From Dastarcus helophoroides (taxonomy: Eukaryota > Arthropoda > Insecta > Coleoptera > Bothrideridae), in assembly GCA_028583605.1 (NCBI GenBank), contig CM053334.1, positions 25,873,226 through 25,937,225 on the forward strand: a DNA stretch of 64,000 nt. Reading direction: 5' to 3'. Positions 1-11,465 of this stretch are shown in pieces. The notes beneath the pieces were generated by a model. It did not search any database. It was not told the DNA's origin and saw only the letters and a program-made list of their open reading frames with translations. The position numbers and the translations under genes were made by a program. Position 1 is the first letter of the stretch; every line of letters begins with the position of its first letter.

Positions 1-251
1 TGTGAACTCAGAATTATAATTTTTTTTATCAACAGTGATCTCTTTTCTGAAAATGTTTGCCCATATGTTGAAATATTAATTTTTTAAAATTTCCCAAATT
101 TATTTACGAACTTAATTTTTGTTCGTATTTTCTTAATAGTTTTAATTGTTTTGCTTATTTTATATTTTCGTCTAAAAAATTCTAACTTTTTATTGATGTT
201 TAACATTTCTTTACTATAATAATTATTTGTTTTAAGAAAATTCGATTTTTT
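1..251. other. AT-rich non-coding sequence
   Basis: Mostly T-rich low-complexity sequence. I see no coding or RNA signal. It ends where the terminus of the adjoining LINE begins. Confidence 0.6.
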
Positions 252-511
252 AAGTTTAAGTTTAATCCACTCGCAAAGGGCAACCCTATTATGCCTTCAA
301 AGCATTGCGAGTAGGATGCTGAAACATAGATAGATGGAGATGAACCGCCTTCCTCAATAGAGAAAGGTTGTAATTTTTGGGGAAAATTTCACTCGATAGC
401 GATTCCATAGCTTAAAAGTTCTTTAGAAAAAATAGTCTTCGTAGACAGAAGTCCGCACTGTGTCAAACTGCACCTCACAGGAATTTGCTGCCTCCGACTG
501 TCTTGTATGCC

Positions 512-793
512 TCAAAAATCTTGCCCTTGGGGGATCAATCCTATTAGTTCCTGTGAGCAACTCACATGACAGTACTTGTAGAAAACGGATAAATCACCAA
601 CCATCCGTCTGAGCTCTAGCGTTTCGAGAGAATCAGTCAAACTCTCGTCATCAATTAGGCGAATCGCTTTTCTTTGAATTGAATTCAAAAGAGCTAAAAC
701 GTGCTTTGGGGCTGAACTCCAAACATGAGAACAGTATTCTGGTGTTGGTCCAACTTGAGCTTTGTATAGTGTGAGTAGCTGATTAGATGTCAA
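512..793 (-). pseudogene. RT C-terminal fragment of LINE copy A
   Basis: A 93-codon open segment inside copy A. It matches the region after the RT thumb of insect Jockey-like elements: KAQVGPTPEYCSHVW, then IQRKAIRLIDDESLTDSLE and LELRRMVGDLSVFYKY. The same segment can be read, more damaged, in copies B, C1 and D. It has no independent function. Confidence 0.8.
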
Positions 794-1266
794 GTACTTT
801 TAGCTCTAAGAGGAAAGCTAAATTTCTGAGAGGCGGACTTGGCACCGGCGCGCATATGATCGTCCCAAGAGAAATTATTGCTCGCATTCACTTCTAGAAG
901 AGACAGGTTATATCCCATTGGGAGGATTTTATCGTCCATTAGTATGTTTGTTGCATTATCCCTTGATGCGGCCTGAGTTTTTGAAACGTTAAAGTCGATC
1001 ATATTATTTCTTATCCCATTCCCTAGTTGATCTGAAGCAACGATAGATAATGCTTTGTCGAAGAAAAAAGATGACACCAGGCTACTAACATCTGCATAGC
1101 TGTATATAGGATTGGAAGCTGAAGCTAAGAGATCTTTTACGTGTAACAGAAACAGATTAGGAGAAGTAGAGATACCTGAGGCACCCCTGGAGTACTCGCA
1201 AAAGTCTCGGATAAGATGCCATTGACGACGACCTGAAGAGATGTCAGCGAAAAAATTGGATATCAA
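790..1266 (-). pseudogene. Reverse transcriptase core fragment of LINE copy A
   Basis: A 158-codon segment on the minus strand covering the RT palm. The catalytic box reads YADV instead of YADD, so one metal-binding aspartate is lost. Downstream come the family's FNVSKTQAA and the KILPMG...LEVNASNNFSWDDHM blocks, which copy D at 56439-56780 also carries. It is broken on both sides by frameshifts. Confidence 0.8.
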
Positions 1267-2628
1267 ATGACAGAGTCTAGGAGAAAGACCACAGGATGTT
1301 GATTTGGCGAGAAGAAGGCTTTTGAAATATTCAATACCACAATCCTAGCCTCACCATGTCTTTCCATAGCTGAGTTATAGATATGAGTAACATATGCCAA
1401 GAGATCGCCAGTTAAGCGTTGTTATCTAAAACCGTATTGCCTGTCCAAGATGATTCTATTTTTCTAAAAATATTTTAGAATCTCGATGTTTATAACCTTT
1501 TCCATCACTTAAGATATAACGGGCAACAAAGATATAGATCGACAGTTGTTAGCCAGATTATTTTTTCTCTTTTTAGGAACAGGCTACACCCTAGCACATT
1601 TCCAGATGTCAGTGGATGCACCTTTGGTGTAAAAGAGTGTAAGCAATTTGCATAGGATAGGAGTCAATTCTGGAGCGCACTTCTTAAGATCAATAGCAGG
1701 CATACCATTAAAACCAGAAACTTTCGAGGTGTCGAGCTCGTGGAGAATCTTCCTGATTGTTGTCTAAAAACAACTTCAGGCATCGAATTGCCAACCTTAG
1801 GAAAAATAGGAGGTTTTGTGTTTCGAGAATCAAGGATGGAATTTTCAGCAACCATTAAGGCTGACATGCCAGCCTTTTCCTTGAAAGTAGTCGTAATATT
1901 GTTGTTGTCATCGAGTAAAGCTGGAAAATTTGAAGATGTAAAATGTTTCCAGACGACTTACCAAATCCCCAAAAGGACCTCAAACCGTTGGGACAGTTGA
2001 TTAGCCTCTGGCACACTTTACGATCAAAATCACTTTTTGCCTCGTCAATAACCCTTTTACAAAAATTTCGTTCATAAGATGGCCCGAGTCTCAACTGAGG
2101 AATTATTTCTCCAACGACAATATGGGCAATTTTTGCAGGAGACAGCCGGAGCACATTTTTTGCTGAACCTAGGAGGCAAACTTCTTTTGAAAATGGGGAA
2201 TTGCGTATTCCATACCAACCAGAATGGTTTCAATGATAGATTCGGCGACTGAGGAAGGGTTATCTGAGTTTAAGCAGATTTCTTGCCATGAAAAAAATGC
2301 AAAGAAGTTTCTTAATTCTTTCCAGTTTGCAGAATTAAAGTGTAAAACCCTACAGGGTTGTGTCTGAGAAGGAGATGAAATTTTAGGCGAGCGAGAGGCT
2401 GCAACAAGCTTCTATCCAAAATTTCCAAGCGGTGATTTTATGGGAATTTTAAAAATTTGTAGGAAAAAGGTCAAGTAGTTAAGGTTGATGGTAGTACATC
2501 AGGAATTCTTGTGGGTTCCTCAACCAATTGCGATAGTTTGCAAGTGGTGACGAAAGCCTCTGCCACCCTTGCGTCGACGTTAGTTCGAGAAGAAAAATTT
2601 TAACCAGAGGATGTTGCGTATGTTAAAA

Positions 2629-2811
2629 TCACCTAGAAACAACCTCAGCGTTTGAATAATTCATCTGTAGGTGATCGAGGGTTACGGAGAGATAAGACAA
2701 GAGCCGTCTGTATGAGGGATCGTTAGAAGACAGATAAAGTGAACAAATAAATATTACTTCACTTTTGGAGCAGATTTTCCGCCAGATCACATCATGACCA
2801 GCAGACTCCAT
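2629..2811 (-). pseudogene. Endonuclease-domain fragment of LINE copy A
   Basis: A 60-codon piece resembling the second half of the apurinic-type endonuclease of Jockey-like LINEs, with SEVIFICSLYLSSNDPSYRR and LSYLSVTLDHLQMNYSNAEV. Copy C1 carries the same block at 38296-38496. The GDFN box that should follow is lost. Confidence 0.65.
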
Positions 2812-3159
2812 TGCTTCTTCTCGTTAACAGGACAGGTCGCTTTGCGTAAAAGCACAAATTCTTCTCTTGTATGGAAACTTTGTATGCAAGTTGTAATTAG
2901 GGCAAACCAAGTGGATCGTACTGATGGATGGGGAGACTTGCGTTTCTATCAGAGACAGCACATGGGGTCTTCATTTTGAAGGTGTTAATGAACCGAATTT
3001 AGATTTGTTATAGAACTGAATTTTGAATAAATTATTTGAGACTTGGCACATAAAAAACTTTCGTCGGTTTTGGATTCCTTCATACTCCCTTCACTTGGAC
3101 ATCTGTACGGGAAGACAGTTTACGTTCCGAATGTTTTGCACGAAAACAATCCATCACCT

Positions 3160-4350
3160 TGTATCTGCAGTAATTTATCTAGTTCTACTCAATAAAATTT
3201 TGAAAATTCCAATTGTTTCTAAAATTCGACTTCTTTTATATCAAAATTCTACTAACTCAAAATTTCGAACTTTCATCTCAAAATTCGTCGGTTTTTTTCT
3301 TCAAAATTTCATCAATTCGACTTTTTCTAAAAATTTCGACCTTTTATTAAATTCAACTTTCTACAAATTTTGATTTGTTCACCAAGCTTCACTTTTTTCA
3401 CAAAATTTGGTAGATCTTCTGATAAAAAAGTAAAAATTTTTGGCATATAATGGGTATTTATCGGAAAATTTTTAAAAATATTTTTTGAAAATTTTGAATT
3501 TTTCTTAAAAAACACCGAAAATTCTCATTGCAACTTGTTTTTCAAAATGTCTACTTTTATCTCAATAGTGAATATTTTATGACGTCACACTGGGGCAGTA
3601 AGGAGCAGCGTGTCTTTTACTCAAGCCTCAGGCAGTCGTTAAAACATATTTTTAGATACAAAATTTGGACTTCTGCCAAATTTCGACTTTTTTTCTGAAA
3701 TTTTCCTCAAAATTTGCTCTTTCTTTCTCGAAATTTCTACAAAATATGGCTCTCCCCATAAAATTTTGAATTTTTACCAAATTTCGACTTTTTTCGCAAA
3801 ATTTCGATCTTTTTCACAAAATATAGTTCTTTTACTCGAAGTTTTATTTTATTTTTTTTATTTGTTTGGGTTTTCGAAACTTTCGATTTTTACGTCGAAA
3901 ATCGTTTTTTATGTTTTTTCAAAATGTCAGGTTTTTGTTTTAACTTTGAGTTCCTGAAAATTCGGACTATTCCAAAACTGGCTTTTTTTATTACAATTCG
4001 TCTTTTTCTAAATTACGACTTTATACTCAAAATTTCACTTTTTTCTCTTAAAATTGGTTTATATTGGAAACTTTAAATATTTAATAGAAATTTTGACTGG
4101 CCGGAAATGTCAGCCTCTTTTCTAAAATTCGAACTTTTGACTAAATCTGTTATGTTTCTGGAAATTTCTTCTTAAAATTAGGATTTCTATACAAGATTCA
4201 TCAATTTCTTTTAATTTTTTAAAGGATTTTTTTAAATTTCGACACTATGTCAACATTTAAATGAATATAAAAATTGAATGAAATATTTTTAGAAACTGGG
4301 ATTTTTTCTTCGAATTCAATTTTTCCTTAAATTGTGACTTTTCTCACGAA
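3160..4350. repeat. Degenerate T-rich repeat (AAATTTCGACTTTTT-like)
   Basis: About 1.2 kb of quasi-periodic sequence in which short words such as AAATTTCGA, TTTTTC and CAAAATTT recur every 15-30 bases with heavy variation. The T-rich strand is the plus strand. Open frames here are chance runs of F, L, S and K. The same vocabulary returns at 9380, 15400-19200 and, with A and T exchanged, 20900-34500. Confidence 0.7.
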
Positions 4351-5680
4351 ATTCTCCAAGTGCCAGTGGCATTAGCATTCACATTCGCGAATATTAGAAA
4401 TGTATATTCCCATTCGCATTAGCAAATGTGGGAAAGTGAACATTTGTTAGATCATTAGCTATCTACTGAAATTATTATATGTTCTTCTCTATTATTTTGT
4501 GTTCAATGTACCTATAATTGAGGAAGCTTTTAATTTCATTTCTGTATTCAGTATTCATTGTAATTGCTTAATTTGTATTACATTGAATTTCATCTAAATA
4601 ATGTCCGATTAGGTTTAGACAAACACGTAAATTATTCTACTTATAATTATTCTGATTAATTTATAATATATTACAATAATTTAGATTATCTTATTATTAA
4701 TAATAAAAATTCTTAAAGCCTAAATTAACGTTATTAAACTTTGAAAACATATATATTTTTTAAGTTATGTAATTCAAATTTGTTTTTATTGTGCCAATGG
4801 GTATGCAGCTAGAGGCAAAATAAATAAATAATTTTTCAAAACATAATTACGAACTATACAAATATATGACACGAAAGATTATATTACTTGAATTTAAAAA
4901 AAATGTTGCATTTTAGGATGGATAGGGACTCATTGGTAGAGCATTTTAAAACTAACATCATATTCTAGAGAGTATTTCAAAAACATAAAAGGTATCAAAG
5001 CTATATTTATTTAGATAGATATATCTGCATTTTCGGATTTCAAGATCAAAATATAAACTAATTTTATTAAGGTTTACCTCAAGATTTTGAGAATTTTCGT
5101 TTTTTGTGAAAATGTAGCAAGAATTTTGAAGTTCAAATTCACAACAGTAATATCTACCGTAAAAATGAAATTTAAGCCGAGTTCTACTAATTGATTTAGT
5201 TTTGTGTAGCACATCTAAGAAATTGATTAGTATGTACGGGGTGCCCAAAAATTATGACTAAATAATTACAAGTTTTAAACGCTAATAACTTATTTATTTT
5301 AAAAGGAAGACCCAGTACTTTATCTCAGCATCAGTTAAAGAATTTAATTTTTATCAAATACTTTCACACATTCCTGTAACTAACTGTTTGCATTTTTATG
5401 GAAAATGCACGTTTTCAAAATGGAAGCGCATTTTAGACAAAAATATTTATATATTCAACTATGGTATTCTGAAAAATTGGATGTATTCATAACTATTAAT
5501 TTTTATTAACGATAAAAATGCCACAAAATTTAAAAATTAAGTAAGGGTTGGAAATGTTAATTAAATTGGATGCAATTATAATAAACATGGGAAAACATTT
5601 GATAATCATTATTTGAAATTTTAATATTATGTACTAATCTGAAGGTGGAAAATAAAAGAGTGTCTTGTCTCAGGTTCAAG
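4351..5680. other. 5' flank of the P450 gene, AT-rich
   Basis: No coding sequence recognised. A segment near 5475-5570, including AAGTAAGGGTTGGAAATG, matches in inverted orientation the flank of the Penelope-derived element at about 8875-8930, so repeat DNA reaches within roughly 110 bases of the P450 start codon. I see no convincing TATA box or initiator that would fix the transcription start. Confidence 0.5.
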
Positions 5681-5904
5681 ATGGCAATTGTGGCTGCAGA
5701 AACGGTTCCAGTGTCCATGGATAAAAGTGCTCCTGCAAGTTTGTCCAATGCCTTAGCAATAGCCTCTGTGGTGACACTACTCATATGGTTCTTACAAGTG
5801 CAATGGTCCAAAAGAAGAATGTATTACTATTCGAATAAAGTACCAGGTCCACCAGCATTACCCATATTAGGGAAATGCTTTATCGTTAGCAGGTGGTGCT
5901 TCAG
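5681..5904 (+). pseudogene. P450 exon 1 (anchor and hinge; +1 lesion)
   Basis: ATG at 5681 sits in a good insect start context (CAAGATGG). It encodes an N-terminal hydrophobic anchor (ALAIASVVTLLIWFL) and the proline-rich hinge GPPALPILG. At 5873-5875 one extra A (GGGAAATGC) shifts the frame. Dropping it reads GNALSLAGGAS up to the donor (TCAG|GTAGGA), phase 1, which fits exon 2. Without the drop the next frame reaches a stop inside exon 2. Confidence 0.88.
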
Positions 5905-5969
5905 GTAGGAATAATGCTGAGTAATTCTTTAGTTTTAACTATTAATTTGACAACTGCAATTGATCTAAT

Positions 5970-6500
5970 ATGGATCAAAGGAACATTCTTGGAAAAGGGG
6001 AAACTAACGCGCTGACAAACTGGCGAGGAAGGGTTCGGAGGAACAATTCGCTTGGAAGAGAACCCCTGGCTAGATCAACTGTAAGATTCCTACTTAAGGA
6101 AGAAATCTATCGTAGACACAAAGCCCAATGGGCATCAATAACAACATACCGACAGTCTCACGCATTCATTAGAATGTCGTGCATCGAAAACTTTGAAAAA
6201 ATAACCTCAGGAAACTTGTAGGGATTTAGACATGGTCAATGTCGATGATTAAACAAACGCCTTCATAGAATAGGAATTATAAACGACCCGAGTTGTAGGA
6301 AGTGTTTGGAAGAAGATGAGAGTGTTGAGCACGTGATGTGTTACTGTCCGGCACTAGCATCGGAGAATCCACAGCTGCAGGACTTCTGACCTAATGTGGC
6401 CAGTTTGAAATAGGAACGTTATTTAATTTCTCAACAAGATTAGGGTGCCTGAATGAATGACCATGGACATCTCAATCACGAGAATAGCACAATGGGCCCG
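5970..6500 (+). mobile_element. LINE 3'-end fragment (RNase H end and C-terminal region)
   Basis: Lies in P450 intron 1. The segment reads in shifting frames as the end of an RNase H domain (NILGKGETNALTN, a GNExA-type motif) followed by the cysteine-containing C-terminal block of RNase H-bearing LINEs: RLHRIGIINDPSCRKC and EEDESVEHVMCYCPAL. Frames change at least twice and stops are present. It is a different LINE type from copies A-D. The GIINDPSCRKC block distinguishes it from the LINE at 61838. Confidence 0.7.
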
Positions 6501-6661
6501 GAAAGGGTGGCCTAAGTGCTGGCCTAAACTTATAGGCCACCCACCTCGAATCCAGAATCCAATACTTTGGACAAGTAAAAGCTGGACTAATGAAAAGGTT
6601 TTTATTGTTGGCAATGATAAGGCCAGCCACACACATACGAAATGCAAATCAGGGTTTCCAA

Positions 6662-7622
6662 ATATTTTTTTTAAGTTTAATCCACTCGCAAAGGAGAACC
6701 CCATTATGCTTTCAAAGCACTACGAGTAGGATGCGGAAACAAGAATGGATGGCAATAAAAAAGAGTCTCCGTAGACAGAAGTCCTCACTGTGTCAAGCTG
6801 GACTTTGCTGTCTCCGACTGTCTAGTATGCCTCAAGAATCTTGCCCTTTGGGGGATCAATCCTAATTAGTTCCTGCGATAGAACTTGTAGAAAAGAGACA
6901 AGTCACCAACCATACGCCTGTGCTCTATTGTTTCGAGAGAATCGGTCAGACTCTCGTCATCAATTAGGCGAATCGCTCTTCTTTGAATTGAATCCAAGAG
7001 AGCGAAAGTGTGTTTTGGGGCTGAACTCCAAACATGAGAACAATATTCTAGTGTTGGCCCAACTTAAGCTTTGCATAGTGTTAATAGCTGATGAGAGGTG
7101 AAGTACTTTTTAGCTATAAAAGGAAAGCCTAATGGCGTGCACATGATCGTCCCAAGAGAAGTTAGTGCTCGCATTTACTCCTAGGATAGATAGATTAAAT
7201 CCCATCGGAAGGATTTTACCAAATCCTTCACAATCCTATCCTCACCATGTTTTTCCATAGCGGAGTTACAGATATAAGTAACATATGCCAGTATATCGCC
7301 AGTGGAACGTTGTTGCCTAAAACCGTACTACCTGTCGGAGATGATTCTATTTTCCTCCAGATATTTGAGAATGTCGATGTTAATAACCTTTTTCATCACT
7401 TTAGATATAACGGGTAACAAAGATATAGAGCGATAGTTGTTAGCCAGATTCCTTTTTCCCTTTTTAGGGACCTGCTGCTCCCTAGCAGATTTCCAGATGT
7501 TAGTAAATACATCTTTGTTGTAAAGAGAGTGTGAACAATTTGCTTAATAACAATAGCGGGAATACCATCAAGGCCAGAAGCTTTCGAGGTGTCGAGTTCA
7601 AGGAGAATCTTCCTGATTGTGC
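6662..7622 (-). mobile_element. Jockey-like LINE copy B (5'-truncated)
   Basis: Minus-strand copy in P450 intron 1, opposite to the gene. It begins at the shared 3' end (complement of AAGTTTAATCCACTCGCAAAGG) and covers the RT C-terminal region and part of the palm with internal deletion, stopping near 7622 at the equivalent of copy A position 1758. It is about 1 kb, with many lesions. Confidence 0.8.
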
Positions 7623-7624
7623 GT

Positions 7625-7797
7625 TGTCAGAAATTTCAACTCAGAATTCAGTCACTGGTCGCACACGCACGAATTCCTGACGTTTCATAGAAACGCGTTC
7701 ATTTCAGTGCTCGAATCTGAGTTGCTGATTGAGAAATCGAACCAGGATCTCATAAGTATGCGACCAGTGAATTAAATTTCTAATAGTCTTCCACAAT
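7625..7797. repeat. Short inverted repeat (hairpin)
   Basis: The arms read AGAAATTTCAACTCAGAATT..CACTGGTCGCA (about 7629-7663) and TGCGACCAGTGAATTAAATTTCT (about 7758-7780), separated by about 95 bases with an inner CAGTGCTCGAATCTGAGTTG. It may be a small MITE. It directly abuts the broken end of LINE copy B. Confidence 0.5.
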
Positions 7798-8360
7798 ATG
7801 TGTATTTAGTAAGGAAAGCAATAAATTCTTAGACGACTATGTAAATTGTGGCCGAGGGGTTAGCCGAAGCTCACAAACATCAAAGTCCGGGAACTTGTTT
7901 TTACTAGGAGTTGGACATATTATTTTTTCTAAAGTCGTAATCAATATTACTTTAATTATGATATTTGTATTTAAATTCATGATATTCTTCTTTTAATTTT
8001 TCTTTTAATTTTCTCGTTTCATTTAATTTTCTATCAAATTGTTATCTTAACAATCACTGTTTGTTTGTTGTTATCCGGTATGGAAAAGTAACCTACTTTC
8101 TCAGTCTAGGAACGAGTTATTTTCTGATGGTTTCCCCAGCAACGAACCTAAAACACTGGAATACCATATTTTGGGGTATAAAATTCTGCCCAACAAAATA
8201 GGCATCATTGATCGATTTCAGTTTAAAAAAATTGATAAACCGAGCCCGCTTTCATAAACCTTTCTGTAGAGGAAAAACAGCACTGCTTAAGGCTGCTTAC
8301 ATTTTGTGCATTGATCGTCTGTTTAACCTATCAAAGTTGAAATATATTCTTCCATTTCAG

Positions 8361-8558
8361 ACATATACAACGTTGTATCGGGTTGGTTAGAAACTTACAA
8401 ACCATTCGGAAAAATCTGGTTGGGCCCCAAGCTCATATACCTCATTAGTAAACCAGAACATGTTGAAATTATACTAACAAGCCCCCATTGTTTACGAAAG
8501 GGTGACATGTACCGATTTACGGAAGTTCTAGTTGGAGATGGTTTATTTTCAGCACCAG
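8361..8558 (+). pseudogene. P450 exon 2
   Basis: Acceptor CATTTCAG at 8360, donor CCAG|GTATTT. Encodes the A-helix to B-region: GKIWLGPKLIYLISKPEH and LTSPHCLRKGDMYRF, ending VGDGLFSAP, all typical CYP4 blocks. Enters and leaves in phase 1 and has no lesion. Confidence 0.92.
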
Positions 8559-8608
8559 GTATTTACTGAAGTTTATTCAGAAATAAAAATTACGTCTGCT
8601 ATTTTCAG

Positions 8609-8795
8609 TGCATAAATGGAAGCGAAATAGAAAGGTTATAACGCCAACATTTAACAAAAAAATTTTGGATCAATACTGTTGAGGTATTCGTCGAGCAAGT
8701 GCAGATATTGCAAGAAAATTTGAAGAGACAAGTGGGAAAAGGTGAAATCGACTTGATGAGTTTTGTGGCTGCGTTCACCCTGGATTCTATTTGCC
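8609..8795 (+). pseudogene. P450 exon 3 (C-helix; +1 lesion)
   Basis: Follows a 50-base intron. It opens with VHKWKRNRKVITPTFN, which contains the C-helix WxxxR that contacts haem. One extra base in 8677-8680 (TACTGTTGAG) puts an immediate TGA in frame. Dropping it restores YVEVFVEQVQILQEN through to FTLDSIC and a phase-1 donor. Confidence 0.9.
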
Positions 8796-8874
8796 GTAAG
8801 TAATGTCATCCTAACAATTGAACTTTAATATCCCTTGTGTTCGAAATTCAACAACAAATACATGCTTGTATGCA

Positions 8875-9345
8875 AATTAACTGACATTTCCGACCCTTAC
8901 TTAGTGGAATTCTTTAATATTCATGAGTATTAAACTTTATTAACCATTAAAAAAACAACAGATATTAAAAATCCCACAATGTTTAGATATATATTTGTAA
9001 CATCGGACCAGGTTTCTAAGTATCACATATTTGTATAAACACTTAAAAACGTAATTTCTTGGAAGCCATAGAAATTCACAAATATTTACAATCAAGACAA
9101 TTTACAATTATGAACGAGCAGCTGATTTCTAATTGAAGCTTTGAACGAGAATTTGACTTAGACGAAATATTCGTAGGAGTCTGTGATCCATAGAGCTTAT
9201 TAGCATAACAATGGCTAAACAAAGTGCTGGTATAACCGCCGATGATGCTGTAAAGCAAAACCTGGTCCGGTGTTAACAAATATTTATCGAAACATTATGG
9301 AATTTTTAATATCTGTTTTTTTTTTTAATCGTGAATAAAGCTTAA
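8875..9345. mobile_element. Penelope-like element fragment bounded by inverted repeats
   Basis: Located in P450 intron 3. Left arm from 8931 (ATTAAACTTTATTAACC ... ATCGGACCAGGTTT) and right arm to 9345 (AAACCTGGTCCGG ... AATAGTTATG) are inverted copies. Between them, 9060-9160 matches the end of the GIY-YIG-bearing reading frame at 55556-55885 (AGAAATTCACAAATATTTACAATC; NEQL). Penelope-like elements often carry such inverted terminal parts. Only the C-terminal tail of the protein is left. Confidence 0.65.
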
Positions 9346-9379
9346 TAGTTATGTATGCAAATTGACGATTTGAGATAAG

Positions 9380-10070
9380 GGCGGAAATATAAATTAATGG
9401 CTTTGGCTTCTTTAAACATTTCTTCTTTTTTTTTCTCAGAATTTCCACCTTTTCACGAAACTTCGATCTTTTTTGAATATTATGAATTTTTGTTTTCAAA
9501 AATTATGAGATTTTTTGAGGAATGCAACATTTTTAATAATTTCAACTTAGGAAAAAAGAGACTCTTTAATAACTTCGACCTAAGAATTTTCTAGAAAAAG
9601 TCGAAATATTGAAATATCTAAAATTTTCAAAATAAATTCAAATTTCCCATTCAACATTTTAAAAAAATTCAAAGTTTTAAAAGTATTTAAATATTGTTTT
9701 TAGAAAGAATTGAAATTCTAAATTTTTTGAAAATGTTGGTTCCATAATTTAAATTTTATTTTAAAAATTCTGATTTTTTCAAATTTCGATTTTTTCTCAA
9801 AATAATTATTTTGTTGTAAGTCTTGGCTTTATTTGAAAAATTTTATTTTTTTGAGAATCTCAGTTTTTTAAATAAGTCGACTTTTTAAAAGTTTGAATCT
9901 AAAATTTATGACCTCTTACAACTTTTAACTTTTTTAAAAACACTACTTTTTTTGAAAATATTGACTTAAGTTTTTTCAAAATTGTGACAAATTTTTTCGA
10001 AATGTTGTCTTTTTGAAAATTTTGAGCGATTTAAACAATCTCGAAGGTGGCCAGACGTGGCAACTTCCTC
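9380..10070. repeat. Degenerate AT-rich repeat in P450 intron 3
   Basis: The same word set as at 3160-4350 (TTTTTCAAATTTCGAT, AAAATTTTGA), here mixed in strand sense. No coding signal. Confidence 0.6.
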
Positions 10071-10137
10071 GATTATTATAAATCTCATAATAATCTCGTT
10101 ACATTAATAGCTATAATTTCTGTTTCTTCTTTTTTAG

Positions 10138-10204
10138 TAACTGCAATGGGAGTAGAAGTCAATGCCCAACTTACGAGCTGTTCTTATGCTAAATGGATTA
10201 ACAC
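10138..10204 (+). pseudogene. P450 exon 4
   Basis: A short exon between TTTTTTAG and ACAC|GTAAGT. Encodes TAMGVEVNAQLTSCSYAKWI, the CYP4 'AMGV.(V/M)NAQ' block. Phase 1 in, phase 2 out, no lesion. Confidence 0.92.
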
Positions 10205-10864
10205 GTAAGTATACATTTATTGTCGAGGTTCTAACTATTTAACATTACAGCACAACTCTTGTCCGCATTAGAAAATTTTCTGATTACAAAAATGATAAAA
10301 ATAAAAGTTCAGTTTATATCGAAACAAGGGTTTATTCAAATTCTTATACACATTTTTAAAACAAATCCTAAAAACACTAATTTAACAAAAAACTTCAGTC
10401 AAGAGCGAGGCAGACTCCCACAATTAGGTTTCCCCACCAATTACTACACTGAAGAGTCAATTTGAAATGTTATTCAGAATTTTTATAATTGAAAAATAAA
10501 AAAAGTGTCCATTTTCAGATATACACTTTTTTTTCAATTAGTTCAAATATTTATGGAAGTGCTAACTGTGTTGATAATGCCTCAGACAAAAAGAATTCAT
10601 TTGAAATTTCCAATAAATCGATGATTACCACAGTTTATAACATTGTCTTGAATGTCGATAAAATGTTCGATTCCAACAAATTTAATAAACTAGTGCTAGC
10701 TCCGAAAATATTTATCTAAATGAAAAAATGTAAAACCAAAATTTGATCTGTATCATATTTTTTAGCTAAATCAAGTTTTCTATTTAAAAAAAATATATTA
10801 CTATACGGGTCAAAAAGCCTTGGAATGCAAGCATCTATTTTGCCCCAAAATATTTTTTTTAATA

Positions 10865-11041
10865 TTAAACTTTATTAACAAATAAAACAACAACAGATAT
10901 TAAAATTCCACGATATTTCTATAAATATTTGCTACGATCGGACCAGGTTTCGCGAAACCTGATCCGGTCGTATTAAATATTTATAGAAATATCGTGGAAT
11001 TTTTAATATCTGTTATTTTAAATGTTAATAAAGTTTCATAG
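10865..11041. repeat. Near-perfect palindrome built from Penelope-element termini
   Basis: The two arms, about 85 bases each, meet at GGTTTCGCGAAACC (centre about 10952). Each arm is a copy of the terminal repeat of the element at 8931-9345, with the internal part gone. It lies in P450 intron 4, so the transcript would fold into a long stem here. Confidence 0.8.
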
Positions 11042-11287
11042 TTATGAATATTGAAAAATTCCACAAATTTAGGGTAAGAAATGTTAAATATTTCTTTTCT
11101 CAAAAACTATTACGATGTCGGAAAACCCTACAGTTTTTCGGTAATCTATGTATCCAGTATCTACTAACCCTTTAAAGTGTATCGATAGAAACCAATGAGA
11201 ACAAGGTCGGCGGTCATTTTAAGCTGTACCTTTAAGACGATCAAAACAAAAATTATAAAAAAGTATTAGGATATTTAAATGATACCC

Positions 11288-11465
11288 CAAAAAATGAAAT
11301 ATAAATCTTGTCGCCAGAAACCAAGAAATATTAAAAAACACAACAAAGGTTGCTCTAACGCGTTTCGATAGCCAAGCTACAGCGTGGCTATCAAAACGCG
11401 TTAGAGCAACCTTTGTTGTGTTTTTAATCTTTCTTGCTTTTAGCGGAAAAAATTTCTATTTCATT
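11288..11465. repeat. Foldback hairpin element 1
   Basis: The arms contain AAACCAAGAAATATTAAA, ACAACAAAGGTTGCTCTAAC and GCGTTTCGATAGCCAAGCTA, then their reverse complements after a tiny centre (11397). The same arm sequence recurs at eight other places in the window. It is non-coding and lies in P450 intron 4. Confidence 0.85.

Larger units (their letters stand above)
252..3040 (-). mobile_element. Degenerate Jockey-like non-LTR retrotransposon, copy A
   Basis: Read on the minus strand, this copy runs from endonuclease (about 3040-2500) through a linker (2154-1700) and reverse transcriptase (about 1700-800) to the RT C-terminal region (793-512) and a 3' end near 252. Readable pieces include an endonuclease segment with HDVIWRKICSKSEVIFICSL, the RT core where the YADD box reads YADV, and the C-terminal segment with YCSHVWSSAP and NSIQRKAIRLIDDE. 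The frame is broken many times, so the element is dead. The 3' end (minus strand GGATTAAACTTAAA) recurs at 6668, 35903 and 57190, which defines one family with copies B, C1, C2 and D. The Jockey assignment is from domain order and motif style, not from a tree. Confidence 0.85.

Noticed and set aside
2794..2979. Plus-strand open frames across the LINE endonuclease regions (2794-2979, 39483-39704).
   Set aside because: They are antisense shadows of the minus-strand endonuclease.
3023..3373. A 116-codon open frame of phenylalanine-rich protein.
   Set aside because: It overlaps the end of LINE copy A and runs into low-complexity repeat, so its composition follows the DNA words.
5200..5260. GTACGGGGTGCCCAAAAAT as a transposon end (resembling CAGGGTGTCCC termini).
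   Set aside because: No matching inverted partner was found nearby.
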